Of a DNA stretch of 64,000 nucleotides, positions 49,237-58,835 are shown one piece after another; positions within the stretch are counted from its first letter, which is position 1; every line of letters starts with the position of its first letter. The stretch is taken from positions 124,001 to 188,000 of the forward strand of contig JACKHM010000006.1 in assembly GCA_020638995.1 (NCBI GenBank), in the 5' to 3' direction. Origin of the DNA: Planctomycetaceae bacterium. Its GTDB lineage: Bacteria > Planctomycetota > Planctomycetia > Pirellulales > Pirellulaceae. The translations under genes were made by a program, and so were the position numbers. The notes under the pieces are model-generated. The model ran no database searches. It was not told where the DNA came from and worked only from the letters and a program-made list of their open reading frames with translations.

Positions 49237-50727
49237 GTGTCGAATTATGTTCTCTTGACCGGTTCAACCGGTTTGTTGGGGCGTTACTTAATTCGGGATC
49301 TCTTGCTAGCGGGGCAGCGAGTGGCTGTTCTCGCGCGTCCTTCGCGAAAGGAAACCGCGACCGAGCGAATCGAGTCGATTATGCAAATGTGGGAGTGCGA
49401 GTTGGGACAGCTCTTACCTCGCCCGATTTGTCTCGAAGGTGACATCTGTTCCGAAGGGCTCGGCTTGGACAAAGCGTCTCGCAATTGGGTTGCGGACCAC
49501 TGTTCAACCATGTTGCATAGCGCGGCGTCTTTGACGTTTCACTCCGACGGCAGCGGCGAACCGTATCGAAGCAATGTTGGCGGCACCCAAAATATGCTCG
49601 GCCTGTGCCGCGAGACGGGGATTCGTGACCTTCACTACGTGTCAACCGCCTACGTCTGTGGCTTGCGAGATGATATCTGTCGCGAGGACGAGTTAGACGT
49701 TGGGCAAAGCTTTCGCAACGATTACGAGAAAACAAAACTGGAAGCCGAAACGCTGGTCCGAAAGGCCGACTTCCTCGATCAATTGACGGTTTACCGCCCG
49801 GCTGTCATCTCAGGTGATTCGAAAACCGGCTACACGAACACTTATCACGGGCTCTATCTCTACCTTCGTTTGATGGCGATTCTTGTTCCGCAACAAGATC
49901 TTGATGAACATGGACGTCGATACACGCCAATTCGATTGCCGATGGCAGGTGACGAACGTCGAAATGTCGTTCCGATCGACTGGGTTTCGGAAGTTATAAC
50001 GCATTTGTTTCAAACTCCAGAAGCACGCGGCAAAACATTCAATTTGGCACCTCAAAAGTGTCTAACACCACGGGACATCATTGACGCCGGTTACAAGTAC
50101 TTCAATTCGACCGGCGTAGAATACGTGGGCAATACGAAGATCGATCCGACGACCTACAATCGCTTTGAAGCGGAGTTCCTTCCCAGCATCGGCATGTACG
50201 ATAACTACGAAGCGACAGACCCAACTTTCGATTGCACCAATCTCCGCAAATATGCTGGCCATCTGCCCTGTCCCGTTATCGACGACGAGATGTTGCACCA
50301 GTACATCCGGTTCGGCGAGGAAGACCGCTGGGGCAAACGAAGACACCGTGCGATACCATGCCGCTTCGATGCCCTGCAAATCCTTGAAACGCTGAGTCGC
50401 TCGTGCCAGAAGAGGCCGACGAGCGGACGGCCATTGGACTTTTTTGCTCTGGAGATTATCGGACCCGGGGGTGGACAATGGTCGCTTGCGATGAGTGGAA
50501 CTCATTTGGTCAACGTCACACGTGGCGTGCATGAGAAGTGCGAGAAACGCCTTCAATTCACGCAGGAAGCATTTACCAAGCTCTTCGAGCAAGAAGGTGA
50601 CAAAATTATCGCTTCATTCAGTCGGCAGTTTGCAGAAGATTCTGTGGATCGACGTGACGACTGGCACCTTAATCAACTCGATCAGCCAGGGACACCTATC
50701 GACATTTATGTGGCCAGTCCAGACTAG
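49237..50727 (+). CDS. Thioester-reductase-like SDR (NAD_binding_4 type)
   Basis: 496 residues. The N-terminus VLLTGSTGLLGRYLIRDLLL is an extended-SDR NAD(P)-binding motif. Residues include MLHSAASLTFHSDGSG, GIRDLHYVSTAYVCG (Ser-Thr-Ala-Tyr active-site block), YEKTKLEAETLVR (Tyr-x-x-x-Lys), and VVPIDWVSEVITHLFQ. The pattern matches the male-sterility/thioester-reductase group (NAD_binding_4), which reduce acyl thioesters to aldehydes or alcohols. The C-terminal ~150 residues (RFDALQILETLSRSCQ onward) form a separate region without recognised family. GTG start with a weak ribosome site. Neighbouring methyltransferases suggest a lipid or secondary-metabolite pathway (inference). Confidence 0.7.
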   Translation: MSNYVLLTGSTGLLGRYLIRDLLLAGQRVAVLARPSRKETATERIESIMQMWECELGQLLPRPICLEGDICSEGLGLDKASRNWVADHCSTMLHSAASLTFHSDGSGEPYRSNVGGTQNMLGLCRETGIRDLHYVSTAYVCGLRDDICREDELDVGQSFRNDYEKTKLEAETLVRKADFLDQLTVYRPAVISGDSKTGYTNTYHGLYLYLRLMAILVPQQDLDEHGRRYTPIRLPMAGDERRNVVPIDWVSEVITHLFQTPEARGKTFNLAPQKCLTPRDIIDAGYKYFNSTGVEYVGNTKIDPTTYNRFEAEFLPSIGMYDNYEATDPTFDCTNLRKYAGHLPCPVIDDEMLHQYIRFGEEDRWGKRRHRAIPCRFDALQILETLSRSCQKRPTSGRPLDFFALEIIGPGGGQWSLAMSGTHLVNVTRGVHEKCEKRLQFTQEAFTKLFEQEGDKIIASFSRQFAEDSVDRRDDWHLNQLDQPGTPIDIYVASPD

Positions 50728-50912
50728 CGATCGCGATCAGAACGATTTTCGGACACTGTTAAATCCCGCTCGCCGTTACAGGACGCCGCGACCAAATTCC
50801 GCAGTCCGTCGTGAGTTCACTTTGCACATGAGTGTTATCGAGTTTAGAGGGATACGATTGTCTGCGCCGATCTGCGAATTGTCGCGGCGGGCTTTGTTGG
50901 AAAGGCAATTCA

Positions 50913-51734
50913 ATGAGGGCGCTCTATCTATTTGAATTCTGTGACCAAGATTGGATTCCGTCGGGCGCCCGGGAGTGCCTGTTCGAAATCATGGATGCAT
51001 GCAACTCCGGACTTCGGTCATTCAATCGCCAAGTTGCAGACGCTGTGCTCGACATCGCAAGCACTGAGGGAATTAATCGGATCGTAGAACTTGGCGCAGG
51101 CAGAGCGCCCGTTACAGCTCAATTGGCAGTGGACGAACGCGCTGCCGACCTTACATTAGTTCCGTGCGATATTACGCCCAATGAAGCTGTCTATCGCCAA
51201 CTGGTGAGCCGGTTTGGCGATCGCGTTAAACCAATCTACAGTTCCGTTGATATCACCCAATCACATGCGGAACTCGACTCGTCGGTGCTTGTTATGGCAG
51301 GGATGATGCATCATGTTCCGTTTGAGCTTCGCCCCGCCGTGATGGATGCACTCAGCCGATCGAGCTCGACGATGGTAATCTTCGAGCCGCTAAAGCGTTC
51401 TTTGTTATCGATGTTTTTGGCCTCGCTGGCCATCGTACCTGCCTTGCTCCTGCCGATCACTTTCTTCGGTCGCCCTGGTGATTTGCGGCGTATATTCTGG
51501 TGCTGGCTGTTCCCGATCGTACCTCCGATGTTTGTGTGGGACGGAGTAACGAGTTGTTTCCGACAATGGACCGCGATAGAGTGGCAAAACCAGTTCGATC
51601 GGCTCGACGGATTGGCGAAGGATGTAGAAGTCCGTTCAGGGTTCAACTCGCTCAGAATTCGTTGGTCGGGATCGAAGTCTCAGCGACGGTTGCCCGAATC
51701 GTCCAGGCCAATTGAAGATACGTCCGCACTCTAG
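50913..51734 (+). CDS. SAM-dependent methyltransferase-like protein
   Basis: 273 residues. A class I methyltransferase pattern is seen: IVELGAGRAPVTAQLAVDER (motif I, about 62-81), then VPCDITPNEAVYRQLVSRFG and SSVLVMAGMMHHVPFELRPA (motif IV region). The C-terminal third has two hydrophobic stretches (SMFLASLAIVPALLLPITFF, IFWCWLFPIVPPMFVW), so it is probably membrane-associated. The ATG at 50913 has GGAAAGG upstream; a longer frame to 50832 is not protein-like at its start. It follows the SDR on the same strand and precedes the giant esterase gene. Substrate unknown. Confidence 0.65.
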   Translation: MRALYLFEFCDQDWIPSGARECLFEIMDACNSGLRSFNRQVADAVLDIASTEGINRIVELGAGRAPVTAQLAVDERAADLTLVPCDITPNEAVYRQLVSRFGDRVKPIYSSVDITQSHAELDSSVLVMAGMMHHVPFELRPAVMDALSRSSSTMVIFEPLKRSLLSMFLASLAIVPALLLPITFFGRPGDLRRIFWCWLFPIVPPMFVWDGVTSCFRQWTAIEWQNQFDRLDGLAKDVEVRSGFNSLRIRWSGSKSQRRLPESSRPIEDTSAL

Positions 51735-51903
51735 ACCTCTCTCTCAGAAAAACTCGCGGTGATCTTCGTGCGGGGCACCGCTTCGGGGCTATATCTGTTA
51801 TACTGAGAGAAAGGCTCCCAGATTGCCCATACGGCCTATCGTTACAGGGGCATGGTCTCGTATCTTTACCCCCGCAAATCGAAAGAAGAGCGCACCGTAA
51901 ATT

Positions 51904-54900
51904 ATGAGCCCGTTTCAAAGACTTCGCCAACGCTCGCTGAAGAGGCTCTCGCGTGGTCCTCGCCAACGCAAGTTGCACGTAGAGCAACTCGAGGACCGAC
52001 GCCTGCTGGCCGCATCACCTTTCGAGGCCTCCTTTGATTTCGGTACAACATCATCGCCGGTGGCGGGTGGTTTTACACGTATCAGTGAGTCCACTCGATA
52101 CACGGGTGATAAAGGTTATGGCTGGACAAATGGCACGATCAGCAGTCGAGATCGCAACGTCGGCAACGCCGCCGAGCAAGACTTTAACTTTACCACCGAC
52201 GGTACCTTCGCCGTTGACGTTCCCAACGGCGAGTACGAAGTAACCGTTGTCGTTGGCGATCTCGGTCGGTACGCCCACGACGATGTCGGTGTATTTCTAG
52301 AATCGGTTCAACGAGACCGAGTGACGACGAATGCCGGTTCGCTGTCGCGTGCCACGCACACTGTCGAGGTGACTGATGGCCAACTGACACTAAGGATCGC
52401 CGATCTCGGTGGTCGTGATGCGAACGGTTGCATTGAGTCGTTGGTGATCAAAGCTTCGGGCCCCGTTGTTCCAGTGCTGTCAGTGGATCGCGTACGCGAG
52501 TACGAAGGAAATAGTGGGACGAGAGATTTTGTCTTCATGGCAACATTGTCATCGTCAACCACAGAAGCCGTTAGCGTACAGTACAGCACAAGTGACGGAA
52601 GTGCTGTTGCGGGTAGCGACTACACTGCGAGCACAGGCACACTTGATATCACACCCGGGCAGACAAGTGGCGAGATCCGAATATCGGTGAGCGGCGATTT
52701 AGTGATCGAACCTGATGAAACATTTCATGTAAACCTCAGTAACGTCGTTGGGGCTACTCTGGAGGTTGCTCAAGTCACCGGCACGATTGTGACTGACGAC
52801 ATTCCACCCACACTCAGTATTCTCGTCTCACCCACCAGCGTCTCCGAAGGTGCTGGTGCTGGAGCAGCGGTAGGCACAGTTACTCGTTCTGGAGCGACTG
52901 ACGCTTCTTTACGCGTTTCACTAACAAGTAACGACACTGGCGAAGCGAGCGTGCCGCCGTATGTAGACATCGAAGCCGGTCGTAGTACAGCCCAGTTTGC
53001 GATTACTGCTCACGATGACACTGAGATCGACGGCCCGCAAAATGTCACGATCACTGCCTCTGCGTCAGGACTAGCCCCGGGCAGTGCGCTGCTGCAAGTC
53101 ACCGATGACGATCGCCCACCATTTGAAGCGCAATTCGACTTTGGTACCTCAAGTTCCCCCGTGGCGTCAAATTCGACACGCATTCACAATGGCTCTCGCT
53201 ATTCGAGCGTCATTGGATATGGCTGGGTGTCTGGGGCCATTTATGCCGCTGACCGTGGAACGACTTCGCCACTAACGCGTGACTTCAACTACACTCAAAG
53301 CGGAGTTTTTGCCGTCGATGTGCCGGACGGGTTGTACCAAGTCGACGTGATATTAGGAGACCTCGGACGTTATGCCCACGACTATGTGGGTGTCTACGTC
53401 GAGAACGCACTTGTCGAAACCGTTTCGACAAGTGCGTATCAAATCAAGCATCTGACTCATGAAGTCGAAGTCACCGACGGTCAATTGACACTTCGTCTAC
53501 AAGACCTCGGCGGTCGCGATGCGAATTGTGTGATCGAGTCGTTGACAATTCTTTCCACAGGGCCGATCGTACCTCCCGCACCGGTTGTTCCGACGTTGTC
53601 TATTGGCGATGCACAGATTAACGAAGGCAATTCTGGCACTCGTCAGATTTCGTTTCCGGTGACGCTGTCATCTACTGCGGACGTGGATGTAATGGTGGAT
53701 TTTGAAACGAGTGACGTAACCGCTAACGCAGGTGAAGACTACACTGCAACATCAGGTACAGTTCGAATTCCTTCGGGCACGACCCACGGTTCGATTCAAG
53801 TGATCGTGATGGGGGACGAAAAACTCGAACCGGACGAATCCTTCTTGGTGACGTTGAAACACTCGGTCGGTGCGACGTTAAGCGATCACCAAGCTACGGG
53901 TACGATCCGCACGGATGACTTGCCGCCTAAACTTAGCCTCTCGATCTCGCCGACTTCGATTGTGGAATCAAGCGGTCCAAACGCCGTGACCGGTACCGTG
54001 AACCGAACTGGCTCCACGGCATCATCAGTCGTGGTCAACCTCGCAACCAGCGACGCGAGTGAAGCTAAGACGCCTCAAAGTGTAACGATCGAAGCAGGCA
54101 AGAGTGCGGCATCGTTTGTGATCGACGTAGTCGACGATCCCGATGTCGATGGCACACAGAACGTCACAGTTACCGCCTCCGCAGCAAATTACGATTCCGG
54201 GAACGCGGTTTTGGAAGTGACAGACGACGACCGACCTCCGTTTGAGGGGCATTATGATTTCGGAACAACCAGCTCACCGCTAAATCCCGGCTTCGTTCGT
54301 GTTAGCCAAAGTACGGGATACTCGAAGGACCGAGGATATGGTTGGTCGGCCGGGGCGATCTACGCAGCGGATCGAGGCGTCGGCTCGGCACTTGCGCGCG
54401 ACTTCAACTTTACGCAGAGTGGCACTTTTTCAGTCGATGTGCCGAATGGTCGCTACGAAGTCAAAGTCATCCTCGGTGATTTAGGCAGATATGCGCACGA
54501 CAATGTGGGTGTTTATCTGGAAGGTACGAAAGTCGATTCGGTATCCACGGCTGCTGGCCAAGTCGTAACTCGCAGCTACGAAACCGATGTTTCTGATTCG
54601 CAAATGACGTTTCGAATCACAGACCTTGGGGGGCGAGACGCGAATGGCGTCATCGAGTCGCTCGAGATCGTGAACTCAGGCCCTATCGTACCGCAGATTT
54701 CTATCAACGACGTGAGTATGAGCGAAGGAGATAGCGGCACTAAAGATTTCGTCTTTGATGTCACACTTTCAGATAAAACGACAGTTGACGTAACCGTCGA
54801 TTACGCGACTCGCGATGGTCAGGCCAAGGCCAGTAGCGACTACGCATCCGTGTCTGGATCTTTGCGATTCACGGCTGGACAGACGACTCAATCAATTCGA

Positions 54901-56616
54901 GTCCCCGTGACAGGCGATGGCGTGATAGAGAGCGACGAGAACTTTTTCGTCGTCTTGAGCAACGCGGTGGCCGGTGTAGTTTCGGACGACCAGGGTCTTG
55001 GAACGATTCTCAATGACGACTTCCCACCGACGCTCACGGTAACGATAGCGCCAACTAAGTTCTCAGAGTCGGCAGGCTCACACGCCGCGACCGGAACTGT
55101 GACTCGCACGGGTCCCACCACGACGTTATTGGCCGTCGGGCTGACTAATAGCGATACGAGCGAAGCGGACTTCCCAGCGAGTGTTGACATTCCGGCGGGC
55201 GAGACGTTCGCAAGTTTTCAAGTTATGGCGAAAGATGACCCTGAAAGTGACGGGACCCAAGTCGTTACGATTACGGCGGCGGCAGTTGGCTACGTCACCG
55301 GACAGACTCAGTTCCAGGTAACCGACGACGACATTCCGCCCTTCGAGGGCTTCTTCGATTTCGGTACTGCGAGTTCGCCACTGTCGCCAGGTCATCACAG
55401 AGTGGCTCACACAACGACCTATTCCGCTGGGCTAGGCTACGGATGGGTTGCTGGGGCAATCGACAGTCGAGATCGTGGGTCGGGAGGTCCGGTCGAACGC
55501 GATATGAACTACACCGCCGACGGCACCTTCGTGGTCGATGTACCGAATGGAAGCTATTGGGTTGATTTGTTGCTTGGCGACAAGGCTTCCTACGCCCACG
55601 ACGCGATGGGAGTATTTCTGGAAGGCGTTCAATTGGCGTCGGTCTCGACGGCTGCAGGACGAGTGGTGAATCGTAGCCTTAATGTGGAAGTCGTCGACGG
55701 ACAACTCACGCTGCGATTGCGGGATCTAGGCGGTGGAGACCAGTATGTTGTTATTGAAGGGTTGAGGATACTTCCACAGGGGACTGACGAGCCGCGATCG
55801 AATGCTTGGTGGCCCGCGTATCGAGATATTCCGAACGCGTTATTCACGGCACCAACCCAATCGGGTGTATACGAGTATTACACTGTCGACTCAACGTACG
55901 AGTATTCCGCGACGAACATTCGCGTGCTCTTGCCCGAGGGCTATGATCCAACAGTCGAATACCCAGTTATCTACGTGTTGCCCGTTGAGAAGAACAATGG
56001 GCGGCAGTTCGGTGACGGGATGACTTCAATTTACAATCATGGTTTACACCGGCAGTATGACGCCATCTTTGTTTCGCCTACATTCTCCGAAACTCCTTGG
56101 TACGCCGACAACGCTTCCAACGTCGCTCTCTGGCAAGAGACTTACTTCCGGTCCGTCATCGTTCCATTCATCGAAAAGCAGTATCCGGTGATTGACGGCC
56201 CTGATGGGCGGCTTCTGTTGGGGTACAGCAAGTCAGGTTACGGTGCGGTGAGTATGTTGCTGCGTCATCCAGACTACTTCGGACGAGCCGTTGCATGGGA
56301 CGCACCCTTGGCTATGAGTAATCCGGCGGATGGATGGGACTTCCTGAAAGTCGTGGGCACAAGACAGAATTTTCAGAATAACTACCAGATTACAAATCTA
56401 ATTCGAAGCGAAGGCTACAAGCTGAAGGACCAGCCTCCCCGTATCATTCTCCAGGGATACAGCTATAGCTTTACAAGGGCCGACCACGCAACCGTCGATG
56501 CACTCATGACAAGTCTCGACATCCCGCACATTTATGAACCTGGGACTTACCGCTCCCACCTCTGGGCCAGCGGCTGGCTGCCCGACGCGGTCGATGCATT
56601 GTTAGTTGAGACGTAG
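51904..56616 (+). CDS. Giant secreted modular protein ending in an esterase domain
   Basis: 1,570 residues. The leader (Arg-rich) ends LEDRRLLAAS (30-39), a planctomycete signature. Four similar sandwich-like modules (about 40-185, 405-553, 779-925, 1147-1294) share FDFGTxSSPV, GYGW, VDVPNGxY, LGDLGRYAHD and TLRLxDLGGRDA motifs, like N-terminal modules of rhamnogalacturonan acetylesterases or malectin-type domains. Between them lie Calx-beta-like pairs (SxNEGNSGTRxxxFxVTLS and PDExFxVxLSN patterns). Residues ~1300-1570 form an esterase-D-type hydrolase: RVLLPEGYDPTVEYPVIYVL, nucleophile region LLGYSKSGYGAVSMLLRHPD (Ser about 1442), and SHLWASGW (catalytic His). It probably acts outside the cell on polysaccharide-linked esters. 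Confidence 0.85.
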   Translation: MSPFQRLRQRSLKRLSRGPRQRKLHVEQLEDRRLLAASPFEASFDFGTTSSPVAGGFTRISESTRYTGDKGYGWTNGTISSRDRNVGNAAEQDFNFTTDGTFAVDVPNGEYEVTVVVGDLGRYAHDDVGVFLESVQRDRVTTNAGSLSRATHTVEVTDGQLTLRIADLGGRDANGCIESLVIKASGPVVPVLSVDRVREYEGNSGTRDFVFMATLSSSTTEAVSVQYSTSDGSAVAGSDYTASTGTLDITPGQTSGEIRISVSGDLVIEPDETFHVNLSNVVGATLEVAQVTGTIVTDDIPPTLSILVSPTSVSEGAGAGAAVGTVTRSGATDASLRVSLTSNDTGEASVPPYVDIEAGRSTAQFAITAHDDTEIDGPQNVTITASASGLAPGSALLQVTDDDRPPFEAQFDFGTSSSPVASNSTRIHNGSRYSSVIGYGWVSGAIYAADRGTTSPLTRDFNYTQSGVFAVDVPDGLYQVDVILGDLGRYAHDYVGVYVENALVETVSTSAYQIKHLTHEVEVTDGQLTLRLQDLGGRDANCVIESLTILSTGPIVPPAPVVPTLSIGDAQINEGNSGTRQISFPVTLSSTADVDVMVDFETSDVTANAGEDYTATSGTVRIPSGTTHGSIQVIVMGDEKLEPDESFLVTLKHSVGATLSDHQATGTIRTDDLPPKLSLSISPTSIVESSGPNAVTGTVNRTGSTASSVVVNLATSDASEAKTPQSVTIEAGKSAASFVIDVVDDPDVDGTQNVTVTASAANYDSGNAVLEVTDDDRPPFEGHYDFGTTSSPLNPGFVRVSQSTGYSKDRGYGWSAGAIYAADRGVGSALARDFNFTQSGTFSVDVPNGRYEVKVILGDLGRYAHDNVGVYLEGTKVDSVSTAAGQVVTRSYETDVSDSQMTFRITDLGGRDANGVIESLEIVNSGPIVPQISINDVSMSEGDSGTKDFVFDVTLSDKTTVDVTVDYATRDGQAKASSDYASVSGSLRFTAGQTTQSIRVPVTGDGVIESDENFFVVLSNAVAGVVSDDQGLGTILNDDFPPTLTVTIAPTKFSESAGSHAATGTVTRTGPTTTLLAVGLTNSDTSEADFPASVDIPAGETFASFQVMAKDDPESDGTQVVTITAAAVGYVTGQTQFQVTDDDIPPFEGFFDFGTASSPLSPGHHRVAHTTTYSAGLGYGWVAGAIDSRDRGSGGPVERDMNYTADGTFVVDVPNGSYWVDLLLGDKASYAHDAMGVFLEGVQLASVSTAAGRVVNRSLNVEVVDGQLTLRLRDLGGGDQYVVIEGLRILPQGTDEPRSNAWWPAYRDIPNALFTAPTQSGVYEYYTVDSTYEYSATNIRVLLPEGYDPTVEYPVIYVLPVEKNNGRQFGDGMTSIYNHGLHRQYDAIFVSPTFSETPWYADNASNVALWQETYFRSVIVPFIEKQYPVIDGPDGRLLLGYSKSGYGAVSMLLRHPDYFGRAVAWDAPLAMSNPADGWDFLKVVGTRQNFQNNYQITNLIRSEGYKLKDQPPRIILQGYSYSFTRADHATVDALMTSLDIPHIYEPGTYRSHLWASGWLPDAVDALLVET

Positions 56617-57600
56617 TCAGTCGACGTGACTGTGTGACCTCGGCAAATCGCTTGCGCGAACTCCACTCACTTGTAACGCCTCCAATTGGGGCCAACTGGT
56701 GGGCTTTGTCAATTGCGCAGCGACTATGTTATACGGAGCCGACCAGAAGCGACCGTACCACAAGATGTGCCGACTTACGGCCAGTCGTAGCCGTTGAAAA
56801 TGCGAGCCGAGTTGAGACTCTTTCGTGTTTGTCTTTTGCAACGCCATTGGATTCATTGCCCAGTTGCCGTCGACCGGGTGAAGTCCGTGTGGTCGATACA
56901 ATCGGCGCACGTCCCCACTGAAACGCCGGTTTTCCCGCAGATGCGTCACAACGGACGGTCCGATGTACCAGAAAGGCGCGTGGACCAATAAGTAGCCCTG
57001 ATTGCGAATCGCGGCAGACAAATCGCCGACCACGTCAGTTGGCTTCGGAATATGCTCCAGGACGTCCAGGCACACGACCGCGTCGTAACCCTCGGACTGG
57101 ACCTGTTCATTCGCCGTCAGAATTTTCACATCTACGTCGTGGTCTTCAAAAAGTCCTGTGGCAAACTGAATTCCGGTTTGTGAAACTTCAAGATATTCGA
57201 CGTTATGACCTGCGAGTGCCAGGTACAAGCTGTCGAATCCCAACCCATCACCGAACGTCAGGATTCTCGCCGGGCCGGAAATATGCTGTTTTAAAAATCG
57301 ACCGATCCACTCGCGAATCCGATGTTTGGCGAGTGTGCGGTTCCAGACAATAGTCTCGAAAAGGAACGCATTCGTGTCATTGTAGAAATCGCTCATCTCG
57401 GCAGTCCACTTGTACCGAGGCAGTCCCCGATGATCAAAGTCTTCCCTGACGTTCACGCCTAGCTCGCGATTCTCTTTCTGAAGACGCCTGATGACTTCTT
57501 CTGTCGTAATATCCGTGACACTAACCAATCGCCGTACCAAATCGACTGAATCGTCCAGTGCATTGCGGAGGAGGTCCGACTCGCTTGTACTCTTGGTCAT
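56617..57600 (-). CDS. Class I SAM-dependent methyltransferase
   Basis: 327 residues. The motifs are ILTFGDGLGFDSLYLALAGH (I: GDGxGxDS, a variant of the usual GxGxG), VEYLEVSQTGIQFATGLFED, DVDVKILTANEQVQ, YDAVVCLDVLEHIPKPTDVV (motif IV/V) and GYLLVHAPFWYIGPSV. The N-terminal ~95 residues are a helical extension (EVIRRLQKENRELGVNVRED). Such enzymes methylate small molecules, lipids or sugars. It lies convergently with the giant esterase gene with no spacing between stop codons, so the 3' ends are antisense to each other. Substrate unknown. Confidence 0.75.
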   Translation of the reverse strand: MTKSTSESDLLRNALDDSVDLVRRLVSVTDITTEEVIRRLQKENRELGVNVREDFDHRGLPRYKWTAEMSDFYNDTNAFLFETIVWNRTLAKHRIREWIGRFLKQHISGPARILTFGDGLGFDSLYLALAGHNVEYLEVSQTGIQFATGLFEDHDVDVKILTANEQVQSEGYDAVVCLDVLEHIPKPTDVVGDLSAAIRNQGYLLVHAPFWYIGPSVVTHLRENRRFSGDVRRLYRPHGLHPVDGNWAMNPMALQKTNTKESQLGSHFQRLRLAVSRHILWYGRFWSAPYNIVAAQLTKPTSWPQLEALQVSGVRASDLPRSHSHVD

Positions 57601-57948
57601 GGCATAGCCTTCTTTGGGAGGCGTTTCAGTGCAGCTTCGTGATTTTCGTAAGTCACTGTGCTAACACATTTTAACTAGAAGCTTTGCGGCGAACTAGTTT
57701 TTTCACTCTACCGCAGGGCCCCTCGAACCTGGGAATGTAGGAAAAAGTACACGGAAGGGAGAGATTTAGTTCGTTGTTGAAGCCACATTATTCCCGATTA
57801 CTATTAACACTCTACGAGGTAAATTTAGGAGTGCGGAGGCTGTTACTCCCACATCTAGGGCCGAGCGAAATCACTTTTGAAGTTGTTTTCGCAACTTCCC
57901 GTCCTTCAACTTACATCGGTTCGGCAAACAGCGACCGCGACCGCTCGG
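57601..57948. other. Intergenic divergent region (348 bp)
   Basis: No convincing gene. It separates two methyltransferase genes on opposite strands and must contain both promoters. No clear -10/-35 pair stands out. Frames on the plus strand extend the downstream gene backward but are not protein-like. Confidence 0.4.
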
Positions 57949-58773
57949 ATGGTCATGGGAAAAATCGATACAAGCGGATTGACCGAGGCCCAAGCCACGC
58001 TCTTGATGCCACTTTGGGCTCGCGCACTGGAGAGTCGACGCGAACGACCCATCCTCCGCGACACAAAGGCAGAAGAAATCGTCAAGAGTTTAGATTTCGA
58101 CTTCGATCTGTTCCGGAAAAAGGCTGTACCCGTCGCTGACTACTGCCTTCGCGCAGCAGTGATTGATCAATTAGTTCGTCAATTCTTGGAAAGGAACGAA
58201 CCTGCGACGGTCGTCGAGTTGGGAGTTGGCCTCGATACGCGCTCAGAGCGATTAGATAATGGGAAGACGACGTGGGTCGAGTTCGATTTGCGAAATGCGA
58301 TGGATGTCAGGAAGAACTTTTTCGAGAGTACCCCCCGGCGAGTCATGATAAGTGGATCGCTGCTGGAATCAAACTGGGTGGAGCAAGTCGTTCCGCACTG
58401 CAAGGGTCCCACCTTGTTCGTAGCGGAAGGTGTCCTCTATTTCTTCAAGCAAAAGCAAGTGCAGGAGATTCTTGCCCAGTTAGTCGAGCACTTTCCAAAT
58501 TCTGGCCTGATTTTTGATGCTCAATCGCCGTGGTTCCTCAAGTTGTCGAACCTTCGACACCCGTTTGGTGATTCGCATTTAGACTTTAGTCTTGCGAGTG
58601 TTAAGAACATCGAGACTTGGGATGAACGGCTCCGCGTTCACAAATACGTAGGATTTGGCGACTCGCCCTACTACGACGCTGCCATGCCCCGCCTGTCTCA
58701 ATTGAGACGGTGGGGGCGGTATCTTTTTCCACCTGTGCGACACCTTTTTAAGATTGTTCACGTTGTGTGGTGA
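57949..58773 (+). CDS. LCMT/Ppm1-family O-methyltransferase
   Basis: About 274 residues. The pattern ATVVELGVGLDTRSERLDNG, TTWVEFDLRNAMDVRKNFFE, ISGSLLESNWVEQVV and PTLFVAEGVLYFF is that of the leucine carboxyl methyltransferase (LCMT/Ppm1/Tcmp) family, which in bacteria methylates carboxyl or hydroxyl groups of small metabolites. Residues LRAAVIDQLVRQFL are the usual helix before motif I. Two in-frame ATGs (57949, 57955) are possible starts; no strong ribosome site decides. It lies 62 bp before the glycosyltransferase gene on the same strand. Substrate unknown. Confidence 0.8.
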   Translation: MVMGKIDTSGLTEAQATLLMPLWARALESRRERPILRDTKAEEIVKSLDFDFDLFRKKAVPVADYCLRAAVIDQLVRQFLERNEPATVVELGVGLDTRSERLDNGKTTWVEFDLRNAMDVRKNFFESTPRRVMISGSLLESNWVEQVVPHCKGPTLFVAEGVLYFFKQKQVQEILAQLVEHFPNSGLIFDAQSPWFLKLSNLRHPFGDSHLDFSLASVKNIETWDERLRVHKYVGFGDSPYYDAAMPRLSQLRRWGRYLFPPVRHLFKIVHVVW

Positions 58774-58835
58774 GCGAAGCCGCTGATACCAGAGAATCGC
58801 AAGGCGCGTAGAAGAATATAGGAAATTACGCGACC

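Noticed and set aside
57774..58139. A 121-codon plus-strand frame overlapping the start of the LCMT-type methyltransferase gene.
   Set aside because: It is out of frame with the recognised methyltransferase motifs and lacks a good ribosome site; its later part is Arg/Ser/Thr-rich shadow sequence.
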